Shown here: in pieces, positions 19,847 through 33,741 of the stretch
Position numbering within the stretch: the first letter of the stretch is position 1
How the letters are laid out: every line of letters starts with the position of its first letter
Source: Enterobacteriaceae bacterium RIT714
Lineage (GTDB): Bacteria > Pseudomonadota > Gammaproteobacteria > Enterobacterales > Enterobacteriaceae
Direction: 5' to 3'
NCBI GenBank assembly: GCA_009668015.1
Contig: WJYB01000004.1
Span: forward strand, 1-64,000
DNA: 64,000 nt
Notes under the pieces: model-generated
Seen by the model: only the letters and a program-made list of their open reading frames with translations
Told to the model about the DNA's origin: nothing
Database searches by the model: none
Program-made: the position numbers and the translations under genes

Positions 19847-20485
19847 GTGAAGCGACCTGCAATCATCCTGATTTGCCTGCTTTTGCAGGCGTGCTCAGCC
19901 ACCACTAAAGGGCTGGGACATTCACTGTGGGACAGCGTCTTCGGTACGCCCGGCGTCCATCTTACCGATGATGATATCCAGAACATGCCGTATGCCAGCC
20001 AGTACATGCAGTTAAACGGGGGACCGCAACTGTTTGTGGTGCTCGCTTTCGCCGAAAACGGGCAGCAGAAATGGGTGACGCAGGATCAGGCCACCCTCGT
20101 GACACAGCATGGCCGAATCGTGAAAACCCTGCTCGGCGGCGACAATTTGCTGGAGGTCAATAACCTCGCGGCAGACCCGCTGATCAAACCCAATCAAATT
20201 GTGGATGGCGCAAGCTGGACGCGCACGATGGGCTGGACGGAGCACCAGCAGGTGCGATACGCCACCGCGCGGTCCGTTTTCCGCTGGGACGGCACTGATA
20301 GCGTAAAACTGGGTAGCGATGAAACTCAGGTACGGATCCTGGATGAAGAAGTCACCACCGACCAGGCGACCTGGAATAACCGCTTCTGGGTGGATGATGA
20401 AGGGCAGATTCGTCAGTCGTTGCAGTACCTTGGCGCTCATTACTTCCCGGTGAAAGCCACCCTGATCAAGGCGGCAAAACAATGA
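19847..20485 (+). CDS. yjbF: Exopolysaccharide lipoprotein YjbF
   Basis: A 212-residue lipoprotein (GfcB/YmcC family) matching E. coli YjbF in length. The signal peptide ends in a lipobox LLLQACS, with the acylated Cys near residue 15. The GTG at 19847 with GGAG at 19836-39 is chosen; an upstream in-frame GTG at 19817 would put ten charged residues before the signal. It overlaps yjbG by four bases (ATGA), which indicates coupled translation. Likely part of an envelope assembly for polysaccharide export, as in the related gfc genes of group 4 capsule. Confidence 0.94.
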   Translation: MKRPAIILICLLLQACSATTKGLGHSLWDSVFGTPGVHLTDDDIQNMPYASQYMQLNGGPQLFVVLAFAENGQQKWVTQDQATLVTQHGRIVKTLLGGDNLLEVNNLAADPLIKPNQIVDGASWTRTMGWTEHQQVRYATARSVFRWDGTDSVKLGSDETQVRILDEEVTTDQATWNNRFWVDDEGQIRQSLQYLGAHYFPVKATLIKAAKQ

Positions 20486-21219
20486 AAATCATAGCAAGCC
20501 TTGCACTGTTTATGAGTCTGGCTGCGCCGCTGGCGTGGGCGGCGGGGACCGTTAAGGTCTACACCCCAGAGAACAAAGAGCCGAAAACCTTATCGAATGC
20601 CGAGCACCTCATTGATTTAGTCGGACAGCCCCGACTGGCAAACAGCTGGTGGCCAGGCGCGGTGATCAGCGAGCATCAGGCCACGGCGCTGGCAGAACAA
20701 AAACACAACGCCTTGCTGGCAAGACTGACCGGGCTGGCCGGGCAGGAAGAGGGTGACACGGCCGCGGCTATTAACGCCATGCGCCAGCAGTTACAAGCCA
20801 TCACGGTAACGGGACGGCAAAAGATTAACCTCGATCCCGATGTCGTGCGGGTGACGGACACCGGCAATCCGTCTCTGGAAGGGGAATATACCCTGTGGAT
20901 CACCCCCCAGCCTTCCACCGTCACGGTGATGGGGCTGGTGAGTCACCCCGGCAAAAAACCGTTTACACCGGGACGCGACCTGGCGAGTTATCTGGATGAT
21001 CAAAGCCTGCTGTCGGGCGCCGAACGCAGCTATGCGTGGGTGGTTTATCCCGATGGCCGCACGCAAAAAGCACCGGTGGCGTACTGGAATAAACGTCATA
21101 TCGAACCCATGCCGGGCAGCGTGATTTTTGTCGGCTTTGCCGACCATTTCTGGACGAAGGCGTATGACGGGCTGAACACCGACATCCTTTATTCCCTGAC
21201 GCAGCGGATACCGGATTAA
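20482..21219 (+). CDS. yjbG: Exopolysaccharide operon periplasmic protein YjbG
   Basis: A 245-residue exported protein of the GfcC family, the same length as E. coli YjbG. The signal peptide is [20 protein letters not shown]. The mature protein shows [21 protein letters not shown] and [22 protein letters not shown], typical of the family. GfcC-like proteins lie in the periplasm next to export porins. Its TAATG junction overlaps yjbH by one base. Confidence 0.93.
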   Translation: MKIIASLALFMSLAAPLAWAAGTVKVYTPENKEPKTLSNAEHLIDLVGQPRLANSWWPGAVISEHQATALAEQKHNALLARLTGLAGQEEGDTAAAINAMRQQLQAITVTGRQKINLDPDVVRVTDTGNPSLEGEYTLWITPQPSTVTVMGLVSHPGKKPFTPGRDLASYLDDQSLLSGAERSYAWVVYPDGRTQKAPVAYWNKRHIEPMPGSVIFVGFADHFWTKAYDGLNTDILYSLTQRIPD

Positions 21220-23315
21220 TGAAAAGAACTTATCTCTACAGCATGCTGGCGCTGTGCGTCAGCGCCGCCTGCCATGCCGAAACCTTTCCCGCTCCCGTCG
21301 GGCCGTCGCAGTCAGATTTCGGCGGCGTCGGCCTGATGCAAACGCCCACGGCACGCATGGCGCGCGAGGGTGAAATCAGCCTCAACTATCGCGATAACGA
21401 TCAGTACCGCTATTACTCGGCTTCGGCGCAGCTGTTTCCATGGCTGGAAACCACCCTGCGTTACACCGATGTGCGAACGAAACAGTACAGCAGCGTGGAT
21501 GCTTTCTCCGGCGATCAGACCTACAAAGATAAAGCCTTCGACGTCAAATTACGCCTGTGGGAAGAGAGCTACTGGATGCCGCAGGTCTCCGTCGGCGCGC
21601 GCGATATCGGCGGTACGGGCCTGTTCGATGCCGAATACATTGTCGCCAACAAAGCCTGGGGACCGTTCGACTTCTCTCTGGGGATGGGCTGGGGCTATCT
21701 CGGTACCAGCGGGAATGTGAAAAGTCCGTTCTGCTCTTACAGCGATAAATACTGCTATCGCGATAACAGCTACCAGAAAGCGGGCTCGGTGAACGGCGAT
21801 CAGATGTTCCATGGTCCGGCGTCATTGTTCGGCGGCGTGGAATACCAGACGCCGTGGCAACCGCTGCGCCTGAAACTTGAGTATGAAGGCAACAACTACA
21901 CCGAGGATTTTGCTGGCAAGATCGAGCAGAAGAGCAAGTTTAACGTCGGCGCCATTTACCGTGTCGCCGATTGGGCCGACGTTAACCTCAGCTATGAGCG
22001 CGGCAACACCCTGATGTTTGGGGTCACGCTGCGAACCAACTTTAACGACATGCGCCCGTCATACAACGATAACGCGCGGCCAAAATATCAGCCGGAGCCG
22101 CAGGATGCCATCATACAGCACTCGGTGGTGGCCAATCAGCTTACCCTGCTGAAATACAATGCGGGCCTTGCGGATCCGAAGATCCAGACGCAGGGCGACA
22201 CGTTGTATGTCACGGGAGAACAGGTCAAATACCGCGATTCCCGCGAAGGCATCGAACGGGCAAACCGGATCGTGATGAACGATCTACCGGACGGGATCCG
22301 CACGATCCGCGTCACTGAAAATCGCCTCAATATGCCGCAGGTCACGACCGAAACGGATGTCGCCAGCCTGAAGCGTCATCTGGAGGGCGAACCGCTGGGA
22401 CATGAAACCGAGCTGGTTCAAAAACGCGTGGAGCCGGTGGTTCCGCAAAGCACCGAGCAGGGCTGGTATATTGATAAATCTCGCTTCGATTTCCATATCG
22501 ATCCGGTGTTAAACCAGTCGGTTGGCGGACCTGAAAACTTTTACATGTATCAGCTTGGCGTGATGGCAACGGCGGATCTGTGGATGACGGATCACCTGCT
22601 GACCACCGGGAGCGTCTTCGGTAACCTTGCCAATAACTACGACAAATTTAACTACACCAATCCGCCGAGCGACTCTAAGCTGCCGCGCGTGCGTACCCGC
22701 GTGCGTGAATATGTGCAGAACGATGTCTATGTGAATAACCTGCAGGCCAACTACTTCCAGTATCTCGGCAACGGTTTCTACGGCCAGGTGTACGGCGGTT
22801 ATCTGGAAACCATGTACGGCGGCGCGGGCGCCGAAGTGCTCTATCGTCCGGTCGACAGCAACTGGGCGTTCGGCCTTGATGCCAATTACGTGAAACAGCG
22901 TGACTGGCGTAGCGCGCAGGACATGATGAAGTTCACCGATTACAGCGTGAAAACCGGCCATCTCACCGCCTACTGGACGCCGTCGTTTGCCCAGGACGTG
23001 CTGGTAAAAGCGAGCGTCGGTCAATATCTGGCGGGTGATAAAGGTGGTACGCTGGATATCTCCAAACACTTCGACAGCGGCGTGGTGGTGGGCGGTTACG
23101 CGACCATTACCAACGTGTCGCCAGACGAATACGGGGAAGGGGATTTCACCAAAGGGGTGTATGTGTCTATCCCGCTGGATCTCTTCTCGTCAGGCCCGAC
23201 GCGCAGCCGTGCTGCGGTGGGCTGGACACCGCTGACGCGTGATGGGGGTCAGCCGCTGGGCCGTAAGTTCCAGCTGTATGACATGACCAGCGACCGGAGC
23301 GTGAATTTCCGCTGA
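21219..23315 (+). CDS. yjbH: Exopolysaccharide outer-membrane protein YjbH
   Basis: A 698-residue protein of the YjbH/GfcD family, predicted outer-membrane beta-barrels for polysaccharide secretion. A signal peptide (about residues 1-20, ending ACHA) is followed by long stretches of alternating aromatic and polar residues ([20 protein letters not shown]). The protein ends SDRSVNFR with a C-terminal Arg after Phe. Length equals E. coli YjbH. It closes the yjbEFGH operon; a cluster of palindromic repeats follows. Confidence 0.94.
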   Translation: MKRTYLYSMLALCVSAACHAETFPAPVGPSQSDFGGVGLMQTPTARMAREGEISLNYRDNDQYRYYSASAQLFPWLETTLRYTDVRTKQYSSVDAFSGDQTYKDKAFDVKLRLWEESYWMPQVSVGARDIGGTGLFDAEYIVANKAWGPFDFSLGMGWGYLGTSGNVKSPFCSYSDKYCYRDNSYQKAGSVNGDQMFHGPASLFGGVEYQTPWQPLRLKLEYEGNNYTEDFAGKIEQKSKFNVGAIYRVADWADVNLSYERGNTLMFGVTLRTNFNDMRPSYNDNARPKYQPEPQDAIIQHSVVANQLTLLKYNAGLADPKIQTQGDTLYVTGEQVKYRDSREGIERANRIVMNDLPDGIRTIRVTENRLNMPQVTTETDVASLKRHLEGEPLGHETELVQKRVEPVVPQSTEQGWYIDKSRFDFHIDPVLNQSVGGPENFYMYQLGVMATADLWMTDHLLTTGSVFGNLANNYDKFNYTNPPSDSKLPRVRTRVREYVQNDVYVNNLQANYFQYLGNGFYGQVYGGYLETMYGGAGAEVLYRPVDSNWAFGLDANYVKQRDWRSAQDMMKFTDYSVKTGHLTAYWTPSFAQDVLVKASVGQYLAGDKGGTLDISKHFDSGVVVGGYATITNVSPDEYGEGDFTKGVYVSIPLDLFSSGPTRSRAAVGWTPLTRDGGQPLGRKFQLYDMTSDRSVNFR

Positions 23316-23316
23316 T

Positions 23317-23464
23317 ACCCCTCACCCTAACCCTCTCCCCAAAGGGGAGAGGGAATCGCTCAGAGCCGTCTTTTCCCCCTCGCCCTGTACAGTGTGGGAG
23401 AGGGGATCGTTCAGAGCCGTCTTTTCCCCCTCGCCCCTTTGGGGAGAGGGCCGGGGTGAGGGGT
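23317..23464 (+). repeat. Cluster of three GGGAGAGGG-type palindromes
   Basis: Units at 23317-23353, 23374-23405 and 23424-23464 each pair a CCCTC-rich arm with a GGGAGAGGG arm. A spacer of about 31 bases beginning ATCGCTCAGAGCCGTC (23354) is repeated with one or two changes at 23405, so part of the cluster arose by tandem duplication. It lies between yjbH and psiE and resembles a bacterial interspersed mosaic element. Confidence 0.75.
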
Positions 23465-23560
23465 CTCCTCGCCATTGCATAAAAACATAAGCAAAAAATA
23501 TAGATCCCTGTCACATTTTTACGTTATACAAGTACCTCACCCCTGAGACCGAGGTGCTGT

Positions 23561-23971
23561 ATGTCATCACTGACTCGCCCGCGCGTTGAGTTTATCTCAA
23601 CGATTCTCCAGACCGTGCTGAGCCTCGGTTTGTTGAGTCTTGGCCTGATACTGGTCGTTTTTCTGGGCAAAGAAACGGTGCATCTTGCCGATGTGCTCTT
23701 CGCCCCTGAACAAACCAGCAAATATGAGCTGGTCGAAGGACTGGTGGTCTACTTTCTCTACTTCGAATTTATCGCCCTGATTGTGAAGTACTTTCAGTCT
23801 GGCTTTCATTTTCCACTGCGTTACTTTGTCTACATCGGCATCACGGCGATTGTGCGGCTGATCATCGTCGATCACAAATCACCGATCGATGTGCTGATCT
23901 ACTCTGCGGCGATCCTGCTATTAGTCATCACTCTCTGGCTGTGTAACTCTAAGCGGCTGAAACGCGAATAA
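23561..23971 (+). CDS. psiE: Phosphate-starvation-inducible protein PsiE
   Basis: A 136-residue inner-membrane protein with four hydrophobic segments ([20 protein letters not shown] at 14-33, then about 60-78, 88-102 and 112-129). It matches E. coli PsiE over its length, including [20 protein letters not shown]. In E. coli it is induced by phosphate starvation and affected by cAMP-CRP; its function is unknown. Its TAA stop is part of the A run that forms the T tract of the opposing malEFG terminator. Confidence 0.95.
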   Translation: MSSLTRPRVEFISTILQTVLSLGLLSLGLILVVFLGKETVHLADVLFAPEQTSKYELVEGLVVYFLYFEFIALIVKYFQSGFHFPLRYFVYIGITAIVRLIIVDHKSPIDVLIYSAAILLLVITLWLCNSKRLKRE

Positions 23972-23996
23972 AAAAATGGCGGCCCAAAGGCCGCCA
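23970..23996 (-). terminator. Terminator of malEFG
   Basis: On the minus strand TGGCGGCC, a short loop and GGCCGCCA are followed by TTTTTTT. It lies beyond the ERIC element downstream of malG. The hairpin is also available to the psiE transcript but has no T tract in that direction. Confidence 0.75.
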
Positions 23997-24015
23997 AACA
24001 ACAGTCACAAGTTAA

Positions 24016-24130
24016 CTCGTCATCTTTCAGGTTGTTGATGCGTTGGCTGCGTTCGTTCACCCCGGTCACCTGTTTGAGCAAGCTCCCGGGATTCACTCAC
24101 TTGCCGCCTTCCAGCACCCCGAAATAGTGG
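24016..24130 (-). repeat. ERIC element (malG-psiE)
   Basis: Read on the minus strand, the core GTGAATCCCGGGAGCTTG..., GGTGACCGGGGTGAACGAAC and GCAGCCAACGCATC match the enterobacterial repetitive intergenic consensus (GTGAATCCCCAGGAGCTTAC..., GTGACTGGGGTGAGCGA). Length is near the 127 bases of full elements, and its ends are inverted. It would be transcribed at the end of malEFG. Confidence 0.85.
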
Positions 24131-24184
24131 GAGTTGGGTCAATACGTCAAAGTTGAGGGTTGCAGTGGCATAACATGATGAAAC

Positions 24185-25075
24185 TTAACCTTTAACACCG
24201 CCCGCCGTGAGGCCATTGACCAGCCAGCGCTGGGCCAGCAGGAACACCACGGTAATCGGGATGGCCGAGAGAACAGCGGCTGCGGCAAAGTCACCCCACA
24301 GATAGTTTTGCGGGTTGAGGTATTGCTGCATCCCCACTGCCAGCGTGTAGCTATTCACATCGCGCAGGAGCAGGGACGCGACCGGAACTTCGGTAATGGC
24401 CGCGATGAACGACAGAATAAAGACCACCGCCAGAATCGGCACCGACAGTGGCAGCAGCACCAGGCGGAATGCCTGCCACGGCGTGGCGCCATCCAGTGAC
24501 GCCGCCTCCTCCAGCGAGCCATCAATGGTTTCGAAATAGCCTTTAATCGTCCAGACGTGGAGGGCGATACCGCCCAGATACGCGAAGATCACACCGCCGT
24601 GGGTATTCAGACCGATAAACGGCACGTACTGGCCGAGACGGTCGAACAACGCGTACAACGCCACCAGCGACAGCACCGCCGGGAACATCTGGAAAATGAG
24701 CATGCTTTTCAGCAGCGTCGCTTTACCCGGGAAACGCATACGGGCAAAGGCATACGCGCAGGTGGTGGAGAGCGCTACAATCCCGATAGCGGTAATTCCG
24801 GCCACTTTGATGGAGTTCCACAGCCATAACAGCACCGGGAAAGGCGGCGGCGTCACGCGGCCATCGGCGTGTTCGACGCTGAAGCCCAGCGCCAGCTTCC
24901 AGTGCTCCCACGAGATCTGGTCCGGGATCAGGCTCCCGGTGGCGAAGTTCCCTTCACGCAGGGAGATGGCGATAACCATCAGCAGCGGGAACATAATGGC
25001 GGCGATAAAAATCAGCAGCCCTAAGTGCGTCACCAGCAGGCGCAGTTTTTGAGATTTGGGTTGTACCATAGCCAT
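24185..25075 (-). CDS. malG: Maltose ABC transporter permease MalG
   Basis: Second permease of the maltose/maltodextrin importer MalFGK2 in the inner membrane. The 296 residues equal E. coli MalG. Six hydrophobic segments are visible. The EAA motif contacting MalK is [21 protein letters not shown] (about 190-210). The C-terminal GLTAGGVKG, which reaches the MalK interface, is intact. GGAG precedes the ATG. It follows malF after a 155-base gap that carries a 113-bp repeat, much longer than the E. coli gap. Confidence 0.97.
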   Translation of the reverse strand: MAMVQPKSQKLRLLVTHLGLLIFIAAIMFPLLMVIAISLREGNFATGSLIPDQISWEHWKLALGFSVEHADGRVTPPPFPVLLWLWNSIKVAGITAIGIVALSTTCAYAFARMRFPGKATLLKSMLIFQMFPAVLSLVALYALFDRLGQYVPFIGLNTHGGVIFAYLGGIALHVWTIKGYFETIDGSLEEAASLDGATPWQAFRLVLLPLSVPILAVVFILSFIAAITEVPVASLLLRDVNSYTLAVGMQQYLNPQNYLWGDFAAAAVLSAIPITVVFLLAQRWLVNGLTAGGVKG

Positions 25076-25109
25076 AATATTCTTTACTCCTTAACACCGA
25101 TCCAGGCTG

Positions 25110-25222
25110 TTTTGCTTGCCATTTTGAACGCTGGCAGTGCTCAGAATCCTCACGTACTTCGTGTACGCTCCGGTTCTTGCGCGCTGGCAGCGCCCAAACT
25201 GGCTGCGCCAATGACGCCTGGT
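25110..25222 (+). repeat. 113-bp imperfect-palindrome repeat, copy B (malF-malG gap)
   Basis: Partner of the copy at 2964-3076, of identical length in an ungapped alignment. Its centre has CACGTAC TTC GTGTACG flanked by CTCAGAATCC and CCGGTTCTTG, which pair. Relative to malFG transcription it is inverted, but because it is nearly palindromic the mRNA would still fold into a hairpin. Confidence 0.7.
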
Positions 25223-25230
25223 GATTCCAG

Positions 25231-26775
25231 TTAGTCAAATTTCATACGTGTGGCTTTCAGGTTCACAATCGCCAGAGCGCCCACCAGCAGGAAGATCAGG
25301 GTGGCAATCGCCGCCGCCAGACCAAAGTCCTGACCACCGCCGCCTTCAAAGGCGATGCGGTAGGTGTAGCTCACTAACAGATCGGTATAGCCTGCTGGCG
25401 TGGTCGTTCCTAGACGGTCCGGGCTGCCGTTGGTCAATAACTGAATCAGTACGAAGTTGTTAAAGTTAAAGGCAAAACTGGCAATCATCAGCGGTGTCAG
25501 CGGCTTGATCAGCAGCGGGAGCGTAATCTTAAAGAAGTTCTGGAACGGGCCGGCGCCGTCCATCGCGGAGGCTTCGTACAGATCGTCCGGAATCGCTTTC
25601 AGCAGGCCCATGCACAGGATCATCATGTACGGATAGCCGAGCCAGGTATTGACGATAATAATCATACTGCGGGCGGTAGTCGGGTCGCTGAACCAGGCTG
25701 GTTTGATGCCAAACAGCGCGCCCAGCATCATGTTGATTTCGCCAAAGCTCTGGTTAAACAGCCCTTTGAAAATCAGAATCGAGATAAACGACGGCACGGC
25801 GTACGGCAGAATCAGCAGCACGCGATAGATGGCTTTGCCTTTCAGTGATTCCCACTGAACGACACAGGCCAGCACCATACCGACCGCCACGGTCAGAATG
25901 ACCGTCAGGACCGAGAAGACGACCGTCCAGACGAAAATGGCGAAGAATGGCTTCTGAATGCCTTCGTCGGTGAAGACGCGGGTGAAGTTGTCCCAGCCGA
26001 TGGTGACGGTATAGCCCGGGCTGAGTTTTTCGTCGCCCCAGTTGCCGTCAGCGTTAATGGACTGGTAGAAACCGATCTCGTTGTTCGGACGGTATTTCAC
26101 GCCGCTCTGGTTGTTGGTGAGCGTACCGTCATCGGCTTTGGTATAGAGCGGCTGCGTGCCGGAGAACTGACGCAGCGAGCTCATGATCACTTTGCTTTCG
26201 TCCGGCAGAATCGCGGTGAGTTGCGTCAGCGCCTGACGGTTCTGGGTAATGATGCGCAGATTCGCGCGCTCGCCTTCCGGCAGAGCATCGGCTTCTTTCA
26301 GCGTTAGCTTCTGTTCGCCGCCAAATTTGAAGGCGTCGGAGACATAGTTTTTGCCGCTCTCGTCGTCCGTCAGGGCCAGCTTCCACTCGTCACCCGCCGG
26401 ATATAAACCAAAGTTAAAGCTTTTCCCGGCCTGGTAGGAGCGGTCCATCAGCACCTGCTGGGCGCGTTCCTGTGCGAGCTGGTTGGTGCTGCTGTAGTTA
26501 GTGAATGCGATAGCGATAGTACAGATCAGCGGGAAGAGCACGAACAGCCCCATCCCGGCCACACCCGGATAGACATAACGCCAGGCATAGGCTTTACGAT
26601 TGGCGAAAATATACAGGCCAACTGAGCTTAAAATCAGCGTCATGATGGCGAACAGGTACTCCCCCTGCACATACATTAAAACAACAAGGTAACCCACCAG
26701 TAAGCCCAGCAGACCTATCACTGACCATTTCAGCGTGTCGCTTTGCCACCCGTGTTTCTTTTTAATGACATCCAT
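25231..26775 (-). CDS. malF: Maltose ABC transporter permease MalF
   Basis: Larger permease of MalFGK2, 514 residues as in E. coli. The N-terminus has two hydrophobic helices, then the large periplasmic P2 loop (about residues 93-275) that contacts MalE, then six further helices. The EAA motif is YEASAMDGAGPFQNFFKITLP (about 400-420). The maltose-binding site lies between helices and is seen only through overall conservation. It is cotranscribed with malE and malG; a palindromic repeat pair lies between malE and malF. Confidence 0.97.
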   Translation of the reverse strand: MDVIKKKHGWQSDTLKWSVIGLLGLLVGYLVVLMYVQGEYLFAIMTLILSSVGLYIFANRKAYAWRYVYPGVAGMGLFVLFPLICTIAIAFTNYSSTNQLAQERAQQVLMDRSYQAGKSFNFGLYPAGDEWKLALTDDESGKNYVSDAFKFGGEQKLTLKEADALPEGERANLRIITQNRQALTQLTAILPDESKVIMSSLRQFSGTQPLYTKADDGTLTNNQSGVKYRPNNEIGFYQSINADGNWGDEKLSPGYTVTIGWDNFTRVFTDEGIQKPFFAIFVWTVVFSVLTVILTVAVGMVLACVVQWESLKGKAIYRVLLILPYAVPSFISILIFKGLFNQSFGEINMMLGALFGIKPAWFSDPTTARSMIIIVNTWLGYPYMMILCMGLLKAIPDDLYEASAMDGAGPFQNFFKITLPLLIKPLTPLMIASFAFNFNNFVLIQLLTNGSPDRLGTTTPAGYTDLLVSYTYRIAFEGGGGQDFGLAAAIATLIFLLVGALAIVNLKATRMKFD

Positions 26776-26805
26776 GGGGATATTCCTCTACAGCTTGATT
26801 TGTTC

Positions 26806-26887
26806 TCCCTCTCCCCTCAGAGGAGAGGGTCGGGATGAGGGGAAACATGCGACCTCACCCTAACCCTCTCCTGAAAAGGGAGAGGGG
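26806..26887 (-). repeat. Two GGGAGAGGG-type palindromes in the malE-malF gap
   Basis: Units at 26806-26842 and 26852-26887 face each other and fill most of the 121-base malE-malF spacer. In E. coli the same spacer holds REP sequences that stabilise upstream malE mRNA and so raise MalE over MalF. The units here are of a different sequence family. Confidence 0.8.
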
Positions 26888-26896
26888 ATAAAAACA

Positions 26897-30991
<4,095 letters not shown>

Positions 30992-31012
30992 TTCAGGTTC
31001 TTCCTTTGTGAA

Positions 31013-31032
31013 AGAGGGGCGTCAGCCCCTCT
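31013..31032 (+). other. Hairpin between lamB and malM
   Basis: AGAGGGGC, GTCA loop and GCCCCTCT form a perfect eight-bp stem 22 bases after lamB. No T tract follows, so it probably stabilises lamB mRNA or attenuates malM rather than ending transcription. Confidence 0.6.
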
Positions 31033-31110
31033 TGCTAATACTCCCCGTACTTCCTGGAAAGTATGCGCTATTGCCTGGCTACCATGCTTTCATTCAATGA
31101 GGTCATAATA

Positions 31111-32073
31111 ATGAAAAAAAGTCTCTTAGCACTCTGCCTGGCGGCGGGCATGCTTTCCGCATTACCGGCAGTGAGCCTCGCTGACGTCAACATTGTTCCA
31201 CAGAACACAACGGCTGCCCCGGCCATTCCATCAGCCGCGCTGCAAAGCCTGAACTGGACGCCGGTCAATGTGTCACAAACGCAGACCATTGAGCTTGCAA
31301 ATACCGGGCAGACTCTCAAGGTTCCGGGCATCGCTGGGCCTGTGGCGGCCTGGAGCGTGCCTGCCAATCTGGGCGAATTAACGTTAACGATTGTCAGTGA
31401 AGCCGACAAAACACCGTCAGTTTTTGCCCCAAACGTGCTGGTACTGGATCAGAATTTGGCTCCTGCCGCCTATTTCCCGAGCAGTTATTTTACCTATCAG
31501 AAACCTGGCGTGATGTCAGCCGATCGCCTTGAAGGGATCGTCAAACTGACGCCTGCGCTGGGTCAGCAAAAAATATATCTGCTGGCGTTTACCACACCTG
31601 AAGATTTACAGCGCACCACCAAAATGATCGATCCGGCAAAATCTTATGCTCAGGGGGCGGGTAACGCTATCCCTGATATTCCGGATCCAATCGCCCGCCA
31701 CGTCACGAATGGCACCTTGAAACTCAAAGTTCAAACGAATTCCAGCTCCAGCATTTTAGTGGGCCCGCTGTTTGGTTCATCGGGCCAGGCGTCAGTGACC
31801 GTCGGCAACACCGCTGCGCCAGCCACCGCGTATTCAGCGCCTGCAACGGCGGCGCCAGCCCCAGCCCCGGCGAGTGTTTCCGCTGCCCCGGCTCCTGCGA
31901 AAAAAGCCGAGCCAGTGCTCAACGATACCGAAACTTACTTCAATACAGCCATCAAACAGGCAGTTGATCGCGGCGATGTCGACAAAGCGCTGAAACTGCT
32001 GGATGAAGCCGAGCGTTTAGGTTCAACCACTGCCCGTTCCACCTTTATCAGCAGTGTAAAAGGCAAGGGGTAA
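31111..32073 (+). CDS. malM: Maltose operon periplasmic protein MalM
   Basis: Periplasmic protein of the maltose regulon with no settled function. The ATG at 31111, after GAGG, gives 320 residues against 306 in E. coli. The signal peptide runs to about residue 26 (AVSLA before DVN). The extra length comes mainly from an Ala/Pro-rich linker (about 230-270: TAAPAPAPASVSAAPAPAKK). The C-terminal NDTETYFNTAIKQAVDRGD and LLDEAERLGSTTARSTFI match E. coli. Last gene of malK-lamB-malM. Confidence 0.95.
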   Translation: MKKSLLALCLAAGMLSALPAVSLADVNIVPQNTTAAPAIPSAALQSLNWTPVNVSQTQTIELANTGQTLKVPGIAGPVAAWSVPANLGELTLTIVSEADKTPSVFAPNVLVLDQNLAPAAYFPSSYFTYQKPGVMSADRLEGIVKLTPALGQQKIYLLAFTTPEDLQRTTKMIDPAKSYAQGAGNAIPDIPDPIARHVTNGTLKLKVQTNSSSSILVGPLFGSSGQASVTVGNTAAPATAYSAPATAAPAPAPASVSAAPAPAKKAEPVLNDTETYFNTAIKQAVDRGDVDKALKLLDEAERLGSTTARSTFISSVKGKG

Positions 32074-32108
32074 CTATCTCCCCACAGTGCTGATTTTGTC
32101 CGTAGTTT

Positions 32109-32138
32109 AGTGCGCCTGAGTGGGCGCACTTTTTTTTG
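32109..32138 (+). terminator. Terminator of malK-lamB-malM
   Basis: AGTGCGCC, a short loop and GGCGCACT followed by eight T, 35 bases after malM. Confidence 0.92.
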
Positions 32139-32254
32139 TGCAGCAAAAGCTGTTGCATCGCTGTTGCGATAATGATCGCTAATCGGCGTTTGAGCGCCCC
32201 CTGTCTTCGTTTCTGCGATACAATAGCCAAACGTTATGTATCGGAGAATCTGGC

Positions 32255-32752
32255 ATGTCACACCCTGCGCTAACGCAACTGCGTGCGCTGCGCTATTTTG
32301 AAAACATCCCCGCACTTGACCCGGCGCAACTGAACTGGCTGCTGCTGGAAGATTCCATGACGAAACGTTTTGAGCAGCAGGGAAAAAAAGTCACGGTGAC
32401 GCTGATTCAGGAAGGTTTTGTCTCCCCCGATGCGGTCATCAGTGAACTGCCGCTGCTGCCTCAAGAAGAACGCTACTGGCTGCGTGAAATTTTGCTCTGC
32501 GCAGACGGTGTGCCCTGGCTTGCCGGACGCACGGTGGTCCCTGAATCCACGCTTTCGGGACCGGAGCTGGCATTGCAACAACTGGGCAAGACTCCGCTGG
32601 GGCGCTATCTTTTTACCTCGTCCGAGCTAACCCGTGATTTTATTGAGATTGGTCGCGATGCCGATTTGTGGGGACGCCGTTCCCGCCTTCGCTTAAGCGG
32701 CAAGCCGTTAATGCTGACGGAGCTGTTTTTGCCGGCATCGCCGTTGTACTGA
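32255..32752 (+). CDS. ubiC: Chorismate pyruvate-lyase
   Basis: Converts chorismate to 4-hydroxybenzoate and pyruvate, the first step of ubiquinone synthesis. The 165 residues equal E. coli UbiC. Active-site residues fall in [19 protein letters not shown] (Arg near 77) and [10 protein letters not shown] (Glu near 156). It lies 12 bases before ubiA, so the pair is an operon. Confidence 0.97.
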   Translation: MSHPALTQLRALRYFENIPALDPAQLNWLLLEDSMTKRFEQQGKKVTVTLIQEGFVSPDAVISELPLLPQEERYWLREILLCADGVPWLAGRTVVPESTLSGPELALQQLGKTPLGRYLFTSSELTRDFIEIGRDADLWGRRSRLRLSGKPLMLTELFLPASPLY

Positions 32753-32764
32753 GAGGAAACGAAA

Positions 32765-33634
32765 ATGGAGTGGAGTCTGACGCAAAATAAGCTGCTGGCG
32801 TTTCACCGCTTAATGCGTACTGATAAACCCATCGGCGCATTGTTGCTGTTATGGCCAACGCTGTGGGCGCTATGGGTCGCCACCCCGGGATTACCGCCGC
32901 TGTGGATACTGGCGGTCTTCGTGGCGGGTGTCTGGTTGATGCGCGCAGCGGGCTGTGTGGTCAATGACTATGCGGATCGTAAATTTGACGGGCATGTAAA
33001 ACGCACCGCCAACCGTCCGTTACCGAGCGGTCAGGTCACCGAGAAAGAGGCGCGTACGCTGTTTGTGGTGCTGGTGTTACTCGCTTTCCTGCTGGTGTTA
33101 ACGCTCAATACCATGACGATTTTACTCTCAGTCGCGGCGCTGGCGCTGGCATGGGTCTATCCGTTTATGAAGCGCTACACCCATCTGCCGCAGGTGGTGC
33201 TGGGTGCGGCGTTTGGCTGGTCGATCCCCATGGCGTTCGCCGCCGTCAGTGAATCCGTGCCCCTGAGCTGCTGGCTCATGTTCCTCGCCAATATTCTGTG
33301 GGCCGTTGCCTATGACACGCAGTACGCCATGGTCGACAGAGATGATGACCTGAAGATTGGTATCAAGTCGACGGCAATTTTGTTTGGCCGTCATGACAAA
33401 CTGATCATCGGGATACTGCAGGTCGCTGTCCTGGCGCTGATGGTGCTCATAGGTTACCTGAACGGGCTGAACTGGGCGTTCTACTGGTCAGTGCTGGTGG
33501 CTGGATTGCTGTTCGTGTATCAGCAAAAATTGATTGCTCAACGCGAGCGCGATGCCTGTTTCAAAGCGTTTTTGAATAACAACTATGTCGGCCTGGTGTT
33601 GTTTATCGGCCTGGCGATGAGTTACTGGTCATAA
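32765..33634 (+). CDS. ubiA: 4-Hydroxybenzoate octaprenyltransferase
   Basis: Inner-membrane prenyltransferase that attaches the octaprenyl tail to 4-hydroxybenzoate. The 289 residues compare with 290 in E. coli. Both Asp-rich Mg2+ sites are present: NDYADRKFD (about 71-79) and [13 protein letters not shown] (about 191-203). Eight or nine hydrophobic segments are visible. Cotranscribed with ubiC; AGAGGAAAC precedes the ATG. Confidence 0.97.
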   Translation: MEWSLTQNKLLAFHRLMRTDKPIGALLLLWPTLWALWVATPGLPPLWILAVFVAGVWLMRAAGCVVNDYADRKFDGHVKRTANRPLPSGQVTEKEARTLFVVLVLLAFLLVLTLNTMTILLSVAALALAWVYPFMKRYTHLPQVVLGAAFGWSIPMAFAAVSESVPLSCWLMFLANILWAVAYDTQYAMVDRDDDLKIGIKSTAILFGRHDKLIIGILQVAVLALMVLIGYLNGLNWAFYWSVLVAGLLFVYQQKLIAQRERDACFKAFLNNNYVGLVLFIGLAMSYWS

Positions 33635-33642
33635 GTAAAAGC

Positions 33643-33671
33643 AAACGGCAGCCTCTGGGCTGCCGTTTTAG
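33643..33671 (+). terminator. Terminator of ubiCA
   Basis: AACGGCAGCC, TCTG loop and GGCTGCCGTT followed by TTAG. The ten-bp stem is strong, the T tract short. Confidence 0.75.
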
Positions 33672-33678
33672 TGTTTGC

Positions 33679-33725
33679 ACCCTCTCTACAGGCGAGTACC
33701 GTGCGAGAGGGCGTGGTGAGGGCAT
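33679..33725. repeat. GGGAGAGGG-related palindrome (ubiA-plsB)
   Basis: CACCCTCTC...GCGAGAGGGCGTGGTGAGGGC is a degenerate member of the local palindromic repeat family, between the convergent ubiA and plsB. Confidence 0.6.
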
Positions 33726-33741
33726 TTGACTGCCCCCTTTA

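Noticed and set aside
23354-23435. CRISPR array, suggested by the repeated 31-base spacer
   Set aside because: There are only two copies, the sequence between them is itself a palindromic repeat, and there are no cas genes.
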